Source of the DNA: Psychroserpens luteolus
Lineage (GTDB): Bacteria; Bacteroidota; Bacteroidia; Flavobacteriales; Flavobacteriaceae
Assembly: GCF_021032705.1 (NCBI RefSeq)
Contig: NZ_JAHVXI010000001.1
Coordinates: 124,001 to 188,000, forward strand
DNA length: 64,000 nt
Reading direction: 5' to 3'
The notes below the pieces were generated by a model. It did no database searches. It was given only the letters and a program-made list of their open reading frames with translations, and was not told the DNA's origin. The position numbers were made by a program, and so were the translations under genes. Positions 45,416 through 55,500 of this stretch are shown here, piece by piece; position 1 is the stretch's first letter, and each line of letters begins with the position of its first letter.

Positions 45416-48400
45416 TTACTTCAATATTCTTTTTAATTGGTTTAGAGATTTTCGGTTCACTAATGATTTCACCTCTTCAATATTCCATTCTTTGACTAAC
45501 ATTTGAAGAGAAAGGCCTTCGCGTTTTAAAACTTGAAGATTGGCTTTTAGGCTATCGAGATCTTCTTTTTTGATTTCTCCTTTCTGATGTAGTACCATAT
45601 TGTCAAATAAATGCCATGTTGCATTCTTTAAGAGGTAAAAGAAGCCTTCTATATTATTGTCTTTTTGTAAGCTGTATCTTTTAAAGAAATTTACTAACTG
45701 AGTATGAGCTTTCACGGTAGGTATATTTTGTAGAAAAAATAGTGTTCGCTCATAGCTTTTAGTTTTCTGAATATCATTATTTGTTAATGATTTTATATCC
45801 GATAAGTACTTAGGTTTTCTCTTTCTCACAAGAGTTAGCACATCTCTTTCTTCACTTACAGATTTTTTGACTTTTTCTATAGATGTTTTTGATTTGGGCG
45901 TCTTTTTAGATGTTTTACGCTTTGAAACTGATTTCTCTTTTACATTTACAGACTCTAAATTTGAAATCTCACTATAAATTACAGAATCTGATGCTTCACA
46001 ACATGACCAAAAGATGGTTCCCTTGGTCTCATTTGGCATACAGCATTCATCATCATTCACCCAGTCCTTTTCCTCACAATCACAATCACCTTTTTCGCCT
46101 GGCATTGTAGGACAAGCAGCTTCAGATTTTAGTGTTTTAATGCAATCTGCCAAAGTGCATATTGGTAACTTTTGAGGTCCGCATAGATATTTTTTAGAAC
46201 TTTCTATCCATTCTAACCATCTTTGATATTCATCTTCAAATTTGCACATGTTAGATGGGCTTAACCATAAAATATTTAGTCCAACTAAAGCAGGTGCTTC
46301 CTTGTAAAGTAACTTTTCAAAAACCTGTCTAGATTCATTTGTTCTAAATTGTTTTATCCATCCTGGCAATGCTACAGTTGCCCAAAATGAGTAGGGATCT
46401 GTGCCTGGCAAATAATAAATTTTGTTTTGTTCTGTGTTATTTGAACATGGATCCTCTTTATCCATATCTGGTTGCCATTCTATATCACAGCAATAATCTG
46501 GACATATAGGTAAGAGGCAATTTTCAATGTTATTACTTACAGAAACATCATCACCTGTATGAATACTGTGACCACATTCATTTGCCGTTTTAGGTCTTAA
46601 TAAAATATGCTCTAAAAGGTGCATCCCAACATTATTTACACAATCTTTAGTTATTTGAATGGCGTCCTCTACTTCCTGTAGACATTTATATTGTTGCGGA
46701 TGGTATGCTAGTACTTTACTCGTATCAATTATTTGAAAAGAATATGGACCATATTTTGTTTTTGAAACAGACTCAAAATCAAATGTTTTCTTTAACTCTA
46801 TCAATTCTCGAAATGCTTTGAATGCATCAAATGCTTCCGAACAACAAGAATAACAATTACTGCTTATAAATGGATGCGCCTCGTCACATGCATCGTTTTT
46901 TTCAATAGTATTTTCGCTATCACATCCACAAGGTTGTAACTCCTCTTCTTTAATCCCTTCATCGTCTTCTTCCAAATAGATTCTATAGCAGTAGCCTTTA
47001 TCTGTTTTATGTATTGGGAAGTGATTTATCAAAAAGTGAAATTGGTCAATATCTGAATCAAACAAGTCTAGTAATTTAGTAGCTTTATCGTGCTTTGTAC
47101 GTTTTTCATCTCTGCAAATCCCGCTTTTAATCTCTTCTTCTGTACATATATATGTTTTAAATTTTTCAACTAAGCACTTCCTGATTTCAACTAATTGCTT
47201 ATCTCTTTCTAAGCCTTTAGAGCATAATTTTAAGCATTCCCTAATGTCATGAACCATATCACAACATATTTTAAATGGCTTTTTGTTTGATTGAAATGAA
47301 TCTATGTGAGTCAATGGATGATCATCTAAAATAATCTCATCATTTTCAAAGAGTAATCCTGTTGTATAGTTATCCCAATTCAATGCTTTTAAGCTATCCA
47401 TCCATTCATTTTTTTGATGGTCTCTCTCGCATTCAGAATTATACCAGCACTTATGATCAACTACAAAATAGTCTGGTGAAACCACTTTGAATTTCCAATA
47501 CTCTTGATCACAGACTGGAATATAATTTTTATCATCTTCTGCGGCATAAATAAATGCTCTAACTCCTTTCGGAATACAATCTCCGCATGAATTTTTATCT
47601 TCTGGAAATGCGTCATCCCAAGCTTCTTCTTTTGAGATAAAATCACATGAACTTTCAGCAAGAACCTCAACTAGACCAATATAAAACTTACCTTTTTCAC
47701 ATAGAATTCTACAATTATTATAAGTTCCTGCCAAGGTGTAAAAGTGTCTGTAAGCATGCATAACCTCATCAATACTATTAAAACAATCTACACTATCCCA
47801 TACTAAAGTACCATGATATTCATTTTCATCTTTTAATGTGCAATCGGTGTCAATTAATTCTTTATCTGATACAACGACACGATATTTATATTTATCCTTA
47901 CACTTTTGAATCTCTTTATTTTGTTCTTCATCTTCATCATCAATTTCAACTTTGTATAAAGGATATAAATTAGCCTGTTGTATATAGTGATCTATTAATT
48001 CTTGCTCTTTTTTATCGGTTTTTCTTTTGTCTGGAATTACTGCAATAAATGATATATCATCACATGTTTTATCCTCAGGTTTCTTATACTCTTCAACAGG
48101 ACTTATTTTTCCACCAGGTATATATTGCTTTGGGTCTCTAGCTAGATTAATGACTTCAAACCATTCTTTGGACCACGCATCTTCGGCTTCTTTTTTAGTT
48201 GCATAGCCAACATAACTTGTTAAGAGAAATTCATTATCCTCATTATCATTAAAACATACTTGATAGTGATACTTTTTTTTGTCTTTATCTGGACAAACAA
48301 CAATATCTTTTACAGGACATTTATTTAAGTTTACTGGAGGTATTATGCCACAAACATTGGTTTTTATGGACTCTGTTTGCTCTTTTCTTAGACATAGATA

Positions 48401-51400
48401 TGGACTCTTAGCTAATGGTGAATTTTTTTTGTAAAATCGCCATTCATATGATTTTTGCTGACTCTCAGCCATTTGAGAACGCACAAATTCTTGATTAGGA
48501 GCTTTACTGTCTTTATATATCTTACTTATATAACTTGTTAATTCTCTTGCAGTACTTAAATCTCCTTTAACCCTCCCTTTTTTATATTGTACAGCTATAG
48601 GAGATGTTTTATGATACAACCTATACTGAAAAGGTTTCCCTTTTGGTTCTTTTAATGATAATTGAGGTAATTTTTTTACAAATTCTGTATATGCTTTTTT
48701 GGCTTCTCCCTCATTATCATAAGAAGCTTCACTTATAAAAAGGGGATTTAATTCATTGTATACATTCGTATTACCATAAATAAATTTAAACTGTGAAGGT
48801 GTAGATATGATATCAAATTTATAAATGTGTTCCTTACATAATTCATGACAACTTTTTAGAGATTCAGACGCTATAACACTATCAAAATTTGATTGTGCTC
48901 TTACTTTTGATGAGAATTCAGCTTCTGACTTTAATAATACATTTTCATTATCAAGCAAAGACCAGACGTATGTATTAGGCTCTTTTTTAATCAGAACAGG
49001 AGCTGCGTTGCTTTTAAAAAAACGTAGTATTGACTTTAAAGCATTGTTTCTATTTGATGCTATTTCAAAGTGTTCGGGAGGTAAAGCTAAAAAGGAGTTA
49101 TGCGCATCTCTAAGTAAAAAGTTATATTCAGGGTTTCCTTCGTCACCTGATTGTAAATAATTTTTTTTGGTCTCCCCAAATTTGAAAGCTTTGTTCATTT
49201 CTTGTAAAGCTTCTTTTTTAGAATCGTAGACGCAATAACTCACAAGTGATGTTAAATCACTGTTAATAGGAATTCTAAACCCTAATTTATCTGTTTCCTT
49301 AACATATTTTGGTTTTACTGTTCTATTACTAAAAACTTTTGTACACTGCTTTATAATGTCGGTTTTACTCTTCTCTAGCTTTCCTGATACGGCTATAATT
49401 TTTTTCTTTTCATTTTTTAATACTAACCGATGTGTTTTCTCTCCTTTATCGAGGGTATAGTTTTTAATAGTACTTCCCAAAACTTTTGCTTTTCGCCACG
49501 CAGCTATTGCTTTATTTTTATCGGGATAACAATTTAATCCTTGAAAAGAAATTTGCTGATTTGGAATATTAAATACCCATTTATATCCTGTTTTATGTTT
49601 AACTAAATAATTATCGAGTGCGCCATTATTAATTACATCCTCCCAAGCTTTTTCATCACTATTAAAAGAAATTTCACTTATTATTTTTTTTGAACCTTTC
49701 GTATTGATATGCCATTTCCATGTTTCAATAGGACTAATTGTTAGAGATTTATCCAGATGAGTAGCGTCTAAATAGTGATTATCCTTGTCTATTGAAAGCA
49801 AACGATATGTTCTACTTTTATCAGAATACAATGAGTTAGGTAAAACTTGCGGGATTCCTATTTTTAAAAAATCACCTTTCTTTTTAACAGCACTATTTTT
49901 TGAGGCGATAGTATTACTTAGTCCAACTTCTTTCCCTTCACTATTTAATAGTTGTTGATTAAAGTGGTACTTGGTAATTATAATGTTCTCATCTTTTGGC
50001 TTCTCTGAAAACACTCTACTTATAGCACTAGCATTGAAACCGTTTAAGCTTTTTTCTAGTGCGTTATAAGAATCAGAATCTCGAAGCTGTAATAAAACCT
50101 TGTTTGCTGCACGATGTAATTCTTCTTTAGTTTCAAAACTTCTATTAGCTTTAAAAAGAGGAATTCCGTTTGGATCGTTAAGTAATAGTCTATAACATTC
50201 TGTTACTTCAAAATTGCATAGATTTCTTCTGTGGTAATTATGTATTCCTGATAATAATGATACTCGTTTTTCAAATCCGGAAACATTATTTGTATTCCAT
50301 GATCGCTCTAAATAGTTAAATGCTTTCCCACGATTTCGACTTAATTCTGCAAATTCATTTATATATTTAGATTGATTATTAATCATGTCTTCTCTGCGCT
50401 CAGATTCACTTAACTTTCCTTTATATTGAAGTAGTGCATACTCTGTAAATTCTTCTCCAAATCTTGCTAACAAATGATCTAAAAATTGCTTCCGTCTAGA
50501 AATGTATTCTTCTTTGTTTTCTGTTAATTCTTGAATAAGATCTATGTATGATATTGGATGGTATATAATACCAAAGTAATGCTGGTCAGGGTCATTAGTT
50601 TCCGATTTATTAGTCACTAAATTATAACTTGTATTAGTAGCAGCAATAAAAGCAACATTTTTTGCTTCAATCTTCGCTTTACTAGCCGATTCATATCGTT
50701 TAGTTCCAACAATTAAGACATCATTTGGCAAGCTAGGACGTAATACAAAAAAGCAGCCGAAACGATCTTCTAAAATTTGAATGGTATAATTTTTAGCATA
50801 AAAAGAATCAATAATCTGATTGATATAAATAGAACGAATGTTTGCCGAAGAAAACGTAAACATATCGACTAATCTGTTTTTAGTGTCACAGGTATTTCCA
50901 ATTGAAAATTCTGTTCTAGGATTATTCTCAAGCTGTTTCAATGCTTTTTCCCATGCATCATCTTCCAATACTGGATATGCTAGTACAGAACTTTGTTGTT
51001 GGGTTGGATTTGAATCATAAAATCTTAATAGGTCTTCTATTCCAGTGATACTTTCTGGAATTTGCGTGAAATACGTTTTCTTTTCGTCCTGAGTTTTATT
51101 TTGTTCTGATTTCAATGAAAATAACGAACGAATGTTGGTTAATTGTGATGTGTAGTTTGCTAATATTTGATCATAAAACATAAGGTAACTCTTGAGCTGT
51201 AACGCTTGAGTTTTACGAAGCAATGTTGCGCTTTCTGGTAAGCCATCTTCACCAATACCATATACTACAGGAAAATCATTTTGAATAGAATAGTAGTCGT
51301 TTATATCTTCATGATATACTCCAAAAGGAATTTCACTATTCAAACTAGTTGAAGGTAGTTCGAATTTTTTACTAAATGAAAATGATTTGTGAATTTTAAG

Positions 51401-52498
51401 TTTATCTATTTTTAACACCCCTTGTTCACTGTATATATCTACACAAGTACTTTCAAGAGAAAACACAGGGACTTCACAAGGTCCAATATCATGAGTCCAA
51501 TTTAAAGGCAGAGAATCTTCACCTTCATTTTTATGTTCTTTATTTACATGTATTTTTTTTATTTTCCGAACCCCTTCTATACTAAGCACACTATGATATA
51601 AATCGGACAAACGGATTTCTCTACGCCTTTCATAAGCTTCTAACTCATCGGTATCAATAAATCCAAAGCTTTTTTCGCTATATGGTCTTCCTGCAAAAAT
51701 AGTATCGATGGTTTTTCCTTTGTTGAGAAGTTGGTTAAGCGTATAATATCTAATATCGGGTTGAATACTATTTTTTAACGCTTTAATAATTTCTGAATAT
51801 ATGATTTTGGGATCATATCCTGCACGTATTTCCACATCGACACAGATACCAAAATTAATAGGCTCCAAAATCTTTATATCTATAAAATCTTCACATAAAT
51901 TTCGATGTTGTAAAAGCCGTTCTCTGACTTCTTTTTTAAGCGCGTCTTCGTCTGCAACATCATTCCCTTTTTCTATATAAACTTTATACAACCCATTTAA
52001 AAAGAGCTCTTCATATTTTGCATCTAAACCACAATCATCATTATCATTATTAGAATTGCGTGGGTAAGAACAGCTTAAAGCATTTGCATTTTGATCTATA
52101 AATAACTTTACTTCCTGATTAGCTGGTTCTAACCAAGCATTTCGAACACCTTTTATATCTAAAAGTAATTTTCTATAATCGGTTATAGTTACTGGGTTTA
52201 CAGTAAGTATTTCCAAAGGAGTTAAAAAATTATCGTCTTTATCCTGATTGTTCTCGCGAGCAATTAAATCTTTGAAAGGAAGGTTTGTTTTATATCCTAA
52301 ATCTATTAAAGCATATACTAAAACCTCTAGAATTGTTATTCCTGGATCATGTACGTTATGGTCTGTCCATATTTTACCTGCCAAATTTCCAATATGTTCA
52401 AGCCCTTCTTTTCTAAGATTCTTAAAATCTAGATATTGAGGCAAATCTGGGTCGAGTTGCTTAATAGCAGATATTGTGTTTTCTGATTCTTCTGACAT
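45416..52498 (-). CDS. Giant eCIS baseplate protein (Afp12-like) with repeat array and Cys-rich tail
   Basis: Protein of 2360 residues. The first 300 or so residues carry the baseplate signature NLAGKIWTDHNVHDPGITILEVLVYALIDLGY, seen in Afp11/Afp12-type wedge proteins. From about 570 to 1930 it holds roughly 14-15 degenerate units of the form Y-x-W/F-hydrophobic-strand, loop, strand, then an Ala/Trp-rich helix; examples are near 926 (WKWHINTK), 973 (YKWVFNIP), 1293 (FQYRLYHK), 1409 (YHYQVCFN) and 1669 (YWKFKVVS). LLEHILLRPK closes the array. The C-terminal third contains over 50 Cys, with many CC, CxC and CxxC pairs, and a basic SKRKTSKKTPKSKTS linker before a helical end. It follows the Afp11-like gene by 7 bases. 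Confidence 0.82.
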   Translation of the reverse strand: MSEESENTISAIKQLDPDLPQYLDFKNLRKEGLEHIGNLAGKIWTDHNVHDPGITILEVLVYALIDLGYKTNLPFKDLIARENNQDKDDNFLTPLEILTVNPVTITDYRKLLLDIKGVRNAWLEPANQEVKLFIDQNANALSCSYPRNSNNDNDDCGLDAKYEELFLNGLYKVYIEKGNDVADEDALKKEVRERLLQHRNLCEDFIDIKILEPINFGICVDVEIRAGYDPKIIYSEIIKALKNSIQPDIRYYTLNQLLNKGKTIDTIFAGRPYSEKSFGFIDTDELEAYERRREIRLSDLYHSVLSIEGVRKIKKIHVNKEHKNEGEDSLPLNWTHDIGPCEVPVFSLESTCVDIYSEQGVLKIDKLKIHKSFSFSKKFELPSTSLNSEIPFGVYHEDINDYYSIQNDFPVVYGIGEDGLPESATLLRKTQALQLKSYLMFYDQILANYTSQLTNIRSLFSLKSEQNKTQDEKKTYFTQIPESITGIEDLLRFYDSNPTQQQSSVLAYPVLEDDAWEKALKQLENNPRTEFSIGNTCDTKNRLVDMFTFSSANIRSIYINQIIDSFYAKNYTIQILEDRFGCFFVLRPSLPNDVLIVGTKRYESASKAKIEAKNVAFIAATNTSYNLVTNKSETNDPDQHYFGIIYHPISYIDLIQELTENKEEYISRRKQFLDHLLARFGEEFTEYALLQYKGKLSESERREDMINNQSKYINEFAELSRNRGKAFNYLERSWNTNNVSGFEKRVSLLSGIHNYHRRNLCNFEVTECYRLLLNDPNGIPLFKANRSFETKEELHRAANKVLLQLRDSDSYNALEKSLNGFNASAISRVFSEKPKDENIIITKYHFNQQLLNSEGKEVGLSNTIASKNSAVKKKGDFLKIGIPQVLPNSLYSDKSRTYRLLSIDKDNHYLDATHLDKSLTISPIETWKWHINTKGSKKIISEISFNSDEKAWEDVINNGALDNYLVKHKTGYKWVFNIPNQQISFQGLNCYPDKNKAIAAWRKAKVLGSTIKNYTLDKGEKTHRLVLKNEKKKIIAVSGKLEKSKTDIIKQCTKVFSNRTVKPKYVKETDKLGFRIPINSDLTSLVSYCVYDSKKEALQEMNKAFKFGETKKNYLQSGDEGNPEYNFLLRDAHNSFLALPPEHFEIASNRNNALKSILRFFKSNAAPVLIKKEPNTYVWSLLDNENVLLKSEAEFSSKVRAQSNFDSVIASESLKSCHELCKEHIYKFDIISTPSQFKFIYGNTNVYNELNPLFISEASYDNEGEAKKAYTEFVKKLPQLSLKEPKGKPFQYRLYHKTSPIAVQYKKGRVKGDLSTARELTSYISKIYKDSKAPNQEFVRSQMAESQQKSYEWRFYKKNSPLAKSPYLCLRKEQTESIKTNVCGIIPPVNLNKCPVKDIVVCPDKDKKKYHYQVCFNDNEDNEFLLTSYVGYATKKEAEDAWSKEWFEVINLARDPKQYIPGGKISPVEEYKKPEDKTCDDISFIAVIPDKRKTDKKEQELIDHYIQQANLYPLYKVEIDDEDEEQNKEIQKCKDKYKYRVVVSDKELIDTDCTLKDENEYHGTLVWDSVDCFNSIDEVMHAYRHFYTLAGTYNNCRILCEKGKFYIGLVEVLAESSCDFISKEEAWDDAFPEDKNSCGDCIPKGVRAFIYAAEDDKNYIPVCDQEYWKFKVVSPDYFVVDHKCWYNSECERDHQKNEWMDSLKALNWDNYTTGLLFENDEIILDDHPLTHIDSFQSNKKPFKICCDMVHDIRECLKLCSKGLERDKQLVEIRKCLVEKFKTYICTEEEIKSGICRDEKRTKHDKATKLLDLFDSDIDQFHFLINHFPIHKTDKGYCYRIYLEEDDEGIKEEELQPCGCDSENTIEKNDACDEAHPFISSNCYSCCSEAFDAFKAFRELIELKKTFDFESVSKTKYGPYSFQIIDTSKVLAYHPQQYKCLQEVEDAIQITKDCVNNVGMHLLEHILLRPKTANECGHSIHTGDDVSVSNNIENCLLPICPDYCCDIEWQPDMDKEDPCSNNTEQNKIYYLPGTDPYSFWATVALPGWIKQFRTNESRQVFEKLLYKEAPALVGLNILWLSPSNMCKFEDEYQRWLEWIESSKKYLCGPQKLPICTLADCIKTLKSEAACPTMPGEKGDCDCEEKDWVNDDECCMPNETKGTIFWSCCEASDSVIYSEISNLESVNVKEKSVSKRKTSKKTPKSKTSIEKVKKSVSEERDVLTLVRKRKPKYLSDIKSLTNNDIQKTKSYERTLFFLQNIPTVKAHTQLVNFFKRYSLQKDNNIEGFFYLLKNATWHLFDNMVLHQKGEIKKEDLDSLKANLQVLKREGLSLQMLVKEWNIEEVKSLVNRKSLNQLKRILK

Positions 52499-52505
52499 AT
52501 TTACA

Positions 52506-55500
52506 TTAATTAATATGATTAATCAGTATTATAGGTTCTTTATCTATACATTCATTATCTTCTGGACATTCCTCCTTATCGGTATCAACACATAGTGTTC
52601 CGCCCGTTAAAACAGATCTTGCTGTCAATGGTTTTATGATAGATCCTGTTTGCCCACACGGACCAACTAAATCAAGCTCTGAAATAAAGTCTACATATTC
52701 AAGCTGTTCAACAAAACCAACGATATCTGAAAAAAGCACTGCTTGTCCAAAAGCTAATTTTTCAGAATCACCTAGTGACCAAGGCGCTAAGAATAAGTGG
52801 ATGTCATCTTTTAGTTTTTGCTTATAGAAATCATCTGACTTACCACGATGCAGTCTAACAGAAATGGTCACGTCAACATATTCAAACCTTGGGTTCATCA
52901 CTTTTAATCGGGCAAAAGGAGAAGTGCGTATTCTAATATGATCTCCAATTTTTTCTAATAGGCTTATTGGTACTTTTGGTTCTTGTAAGTTTCCCGATTT
53001 GAGCTTTGTTAAATCAGGAATTACAGTTAGCACTACATAGCCAGGAGCTATTTCTAGGTCACGTTCATAACTAATAGCCGAAAGTCCCATGGTATGTGTA
53101 ATACATTTGGCTTTATAAATTTCTGGAAACCCTTCTAAAACAATTTTCTCATAGTCATTTAGCATTAATGCTCTACCTTTATGCTTTAGGTGTTCGCTTA
53201 CACGCGTATAAAAATGTCCATTCGCCTCTGGTTTTCTACCTCCAAATGCAGGATATATTTGCTCGACTTTTTTAACATTAAAATCACCTTCAACTAATTT
53301 TGATATACTGCCAGGTTTAAGTTCATTTTCTAATCTGCTTTTGTCGCTTAATTCACTAAATCTAGCCGATGTTTTTACAGCTTGTGTATGTACTCCTATG
53401 ATTTCGGCTGTTGCCTTTACATTTTTTGGTGATGATGCTCTAATCCAATACAATGGGTCAGGCATTATTGTATTTCCATTGTTATTTATATCATCTGGTA
53501 CTGCGATAGTAACGATACCTGATACTGTAAATCCATCTGTTTCATCTGAAATAATGTCAAAATCATATGCTAAGGGTTTCCATTTATTCTCACTTAAGTA
53601 AGCCCAATCGACCTGTGCTCTATCTAGTTCAGAATTGGCTGTTGCTTCTGCTAATTGGAAAAGTATTGATAGGTTTCCTCCTTTCGTTATATTCTCTATT
53701 CCAATGAATAGTGTGCCTTCAGCATCAAAATATGGAAAAAGTGTTGGGCTTTGTTCAATATCCTCGTGCTTAGATGTATTTTCATAAGGATAGAGATGAA
53801 TGATATCCATATTGTTTTTTTCAGCACTTGCCGAATAATCGATATATAAATTTTTAATAATAGGTGTCCATGGTTCATTTGGGATTAATGCCTGATAGGC
53901 ATTTGTATTAAAAAACTTCAAAATATTTGAATTATCGAGTATAACATAAAAATTATCAAACGAAGTTTTAAGATTAAGAATATATGTATCTAGTGCCTCA
54001 CCGTCTAGTCGAAGCTCTAACAATGCATTTGCTATAAAATCTACAACGTCACCAAAAGCCTGATTTGCTGCACCATTGCCTATAGTAAGATTGTGAATAC
54101 TAGAGCCTAGATTTGTTAAAAAAGTAGTAATTGCTCCAAGATCAAATGGATTTCCTAAAAAAGTAGTAATACTAGTGCTAATAGTAGTCAATTGTGTTTT
54201 TACATTCTCAACTGAAGCCAAAAGAGCAGTATCATCTTGAAGAAATTCGATTGCTGCTTCAACTGCATCATGAATCTTTTGTAATTCATCGCTTAGATCT
54301 GTTAAAACTTCTTCTATTACTAAACTAAAATCAAGAAAAGGATGTATCACCGTTTTTCCAGATTCCTCTATATAAATGGCATCTGTTAATTTTTTTCCAC
54401 CATTCGCCTCAGTATTGGCATAAGCGAGCATTTGTCTTGCCAAGACAAAAGGGTATTCTTTATGTAAAAAATCTTGGTTAGCTAGAGTAAATCTCAAAAA
54501 CCCATTAAGTGAATTTTTAAACAAATCTATAGGTTGATTATAGTCTATAAAACTGTTAACCCCTTTGTTTTCGACCTCCCATCCATATACAGTTGTATCA
54601 CAAGTTAAATCTCCAAAAGCGTCTACTGTTTTTTCGAATAGCTTAATTTTAGATAGATTGTTCCAAGTCCCATCTTTTAATTTTCCTATCCTTAAACGAA
54701 AATCATCTTCATCTAAACCAAGTTTACTTATGTCTGTTGTTACATCTAAGTCTTTTTCTTTTTTGAGGTAGGCTTTATAGTAATCATTGAAACTATCGGG
54801 TTTATCCTTCCATTCTAAATTTACGCGTATAGAATCCCATTTTTTAAATAATACTTCTTTACTTCCTATATAAAAACTAGAACCAAAACAAGATGCATTA
54901 TTATCATCTGTATTATCTTTACAAGTTGGTGTACCTTCAGGAGGCTCTAATTGATTCATAGGATCAAAACCTGGAACTTCAGGACGTAATCCGAATGGAA
55001 ATAATTGACTTTTAATATCTAAAGTGCCTTCATCATTTTGAACAATTAAATTTTTGACACCACAAACTTTGACATCAATATCTGCATCAACTAATTTCAA
55101 ACATTTCAGAAAGTTATAAGGTGAAATTTTGTTTTGAGGGCTTTCAATATCTTTTTTTCTCAAACAGCAATTTATATCTGAAGAAGGTATATCACATTCA
55201 ATTTCTATGTCTTCATTTAACTCAATCTTTACTACAGGTTGTGATTCTTTTAGATTAAGTTTTTCGTTGAGTACTGTTTCGTCAAAAAAAGTTACTGGTT
55301 CAATTTCTGGCATTAATGTCACATTTATTTCAAACTCTATCTTACCAGACGGGTTTTTAGCGATGATTGTTGGCGTTGCCTGTATCCATTCCTTTTCACC
55401 ACTAAACCAAATTTTAAATAGAGGTTCTACATTGTTATTTGAAGCAGTTATAAACGCTGGTAAGCATGATGTAATTGATTCCCTTTCTTCATCATTCTGA

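Noticed and set aside
47461-47670. Minus-strand 69-codon frame inside the Afp12-like gene
   Set aside because: Out-of-frame shadow within a clear 2360-codon gene; no motif of its own.
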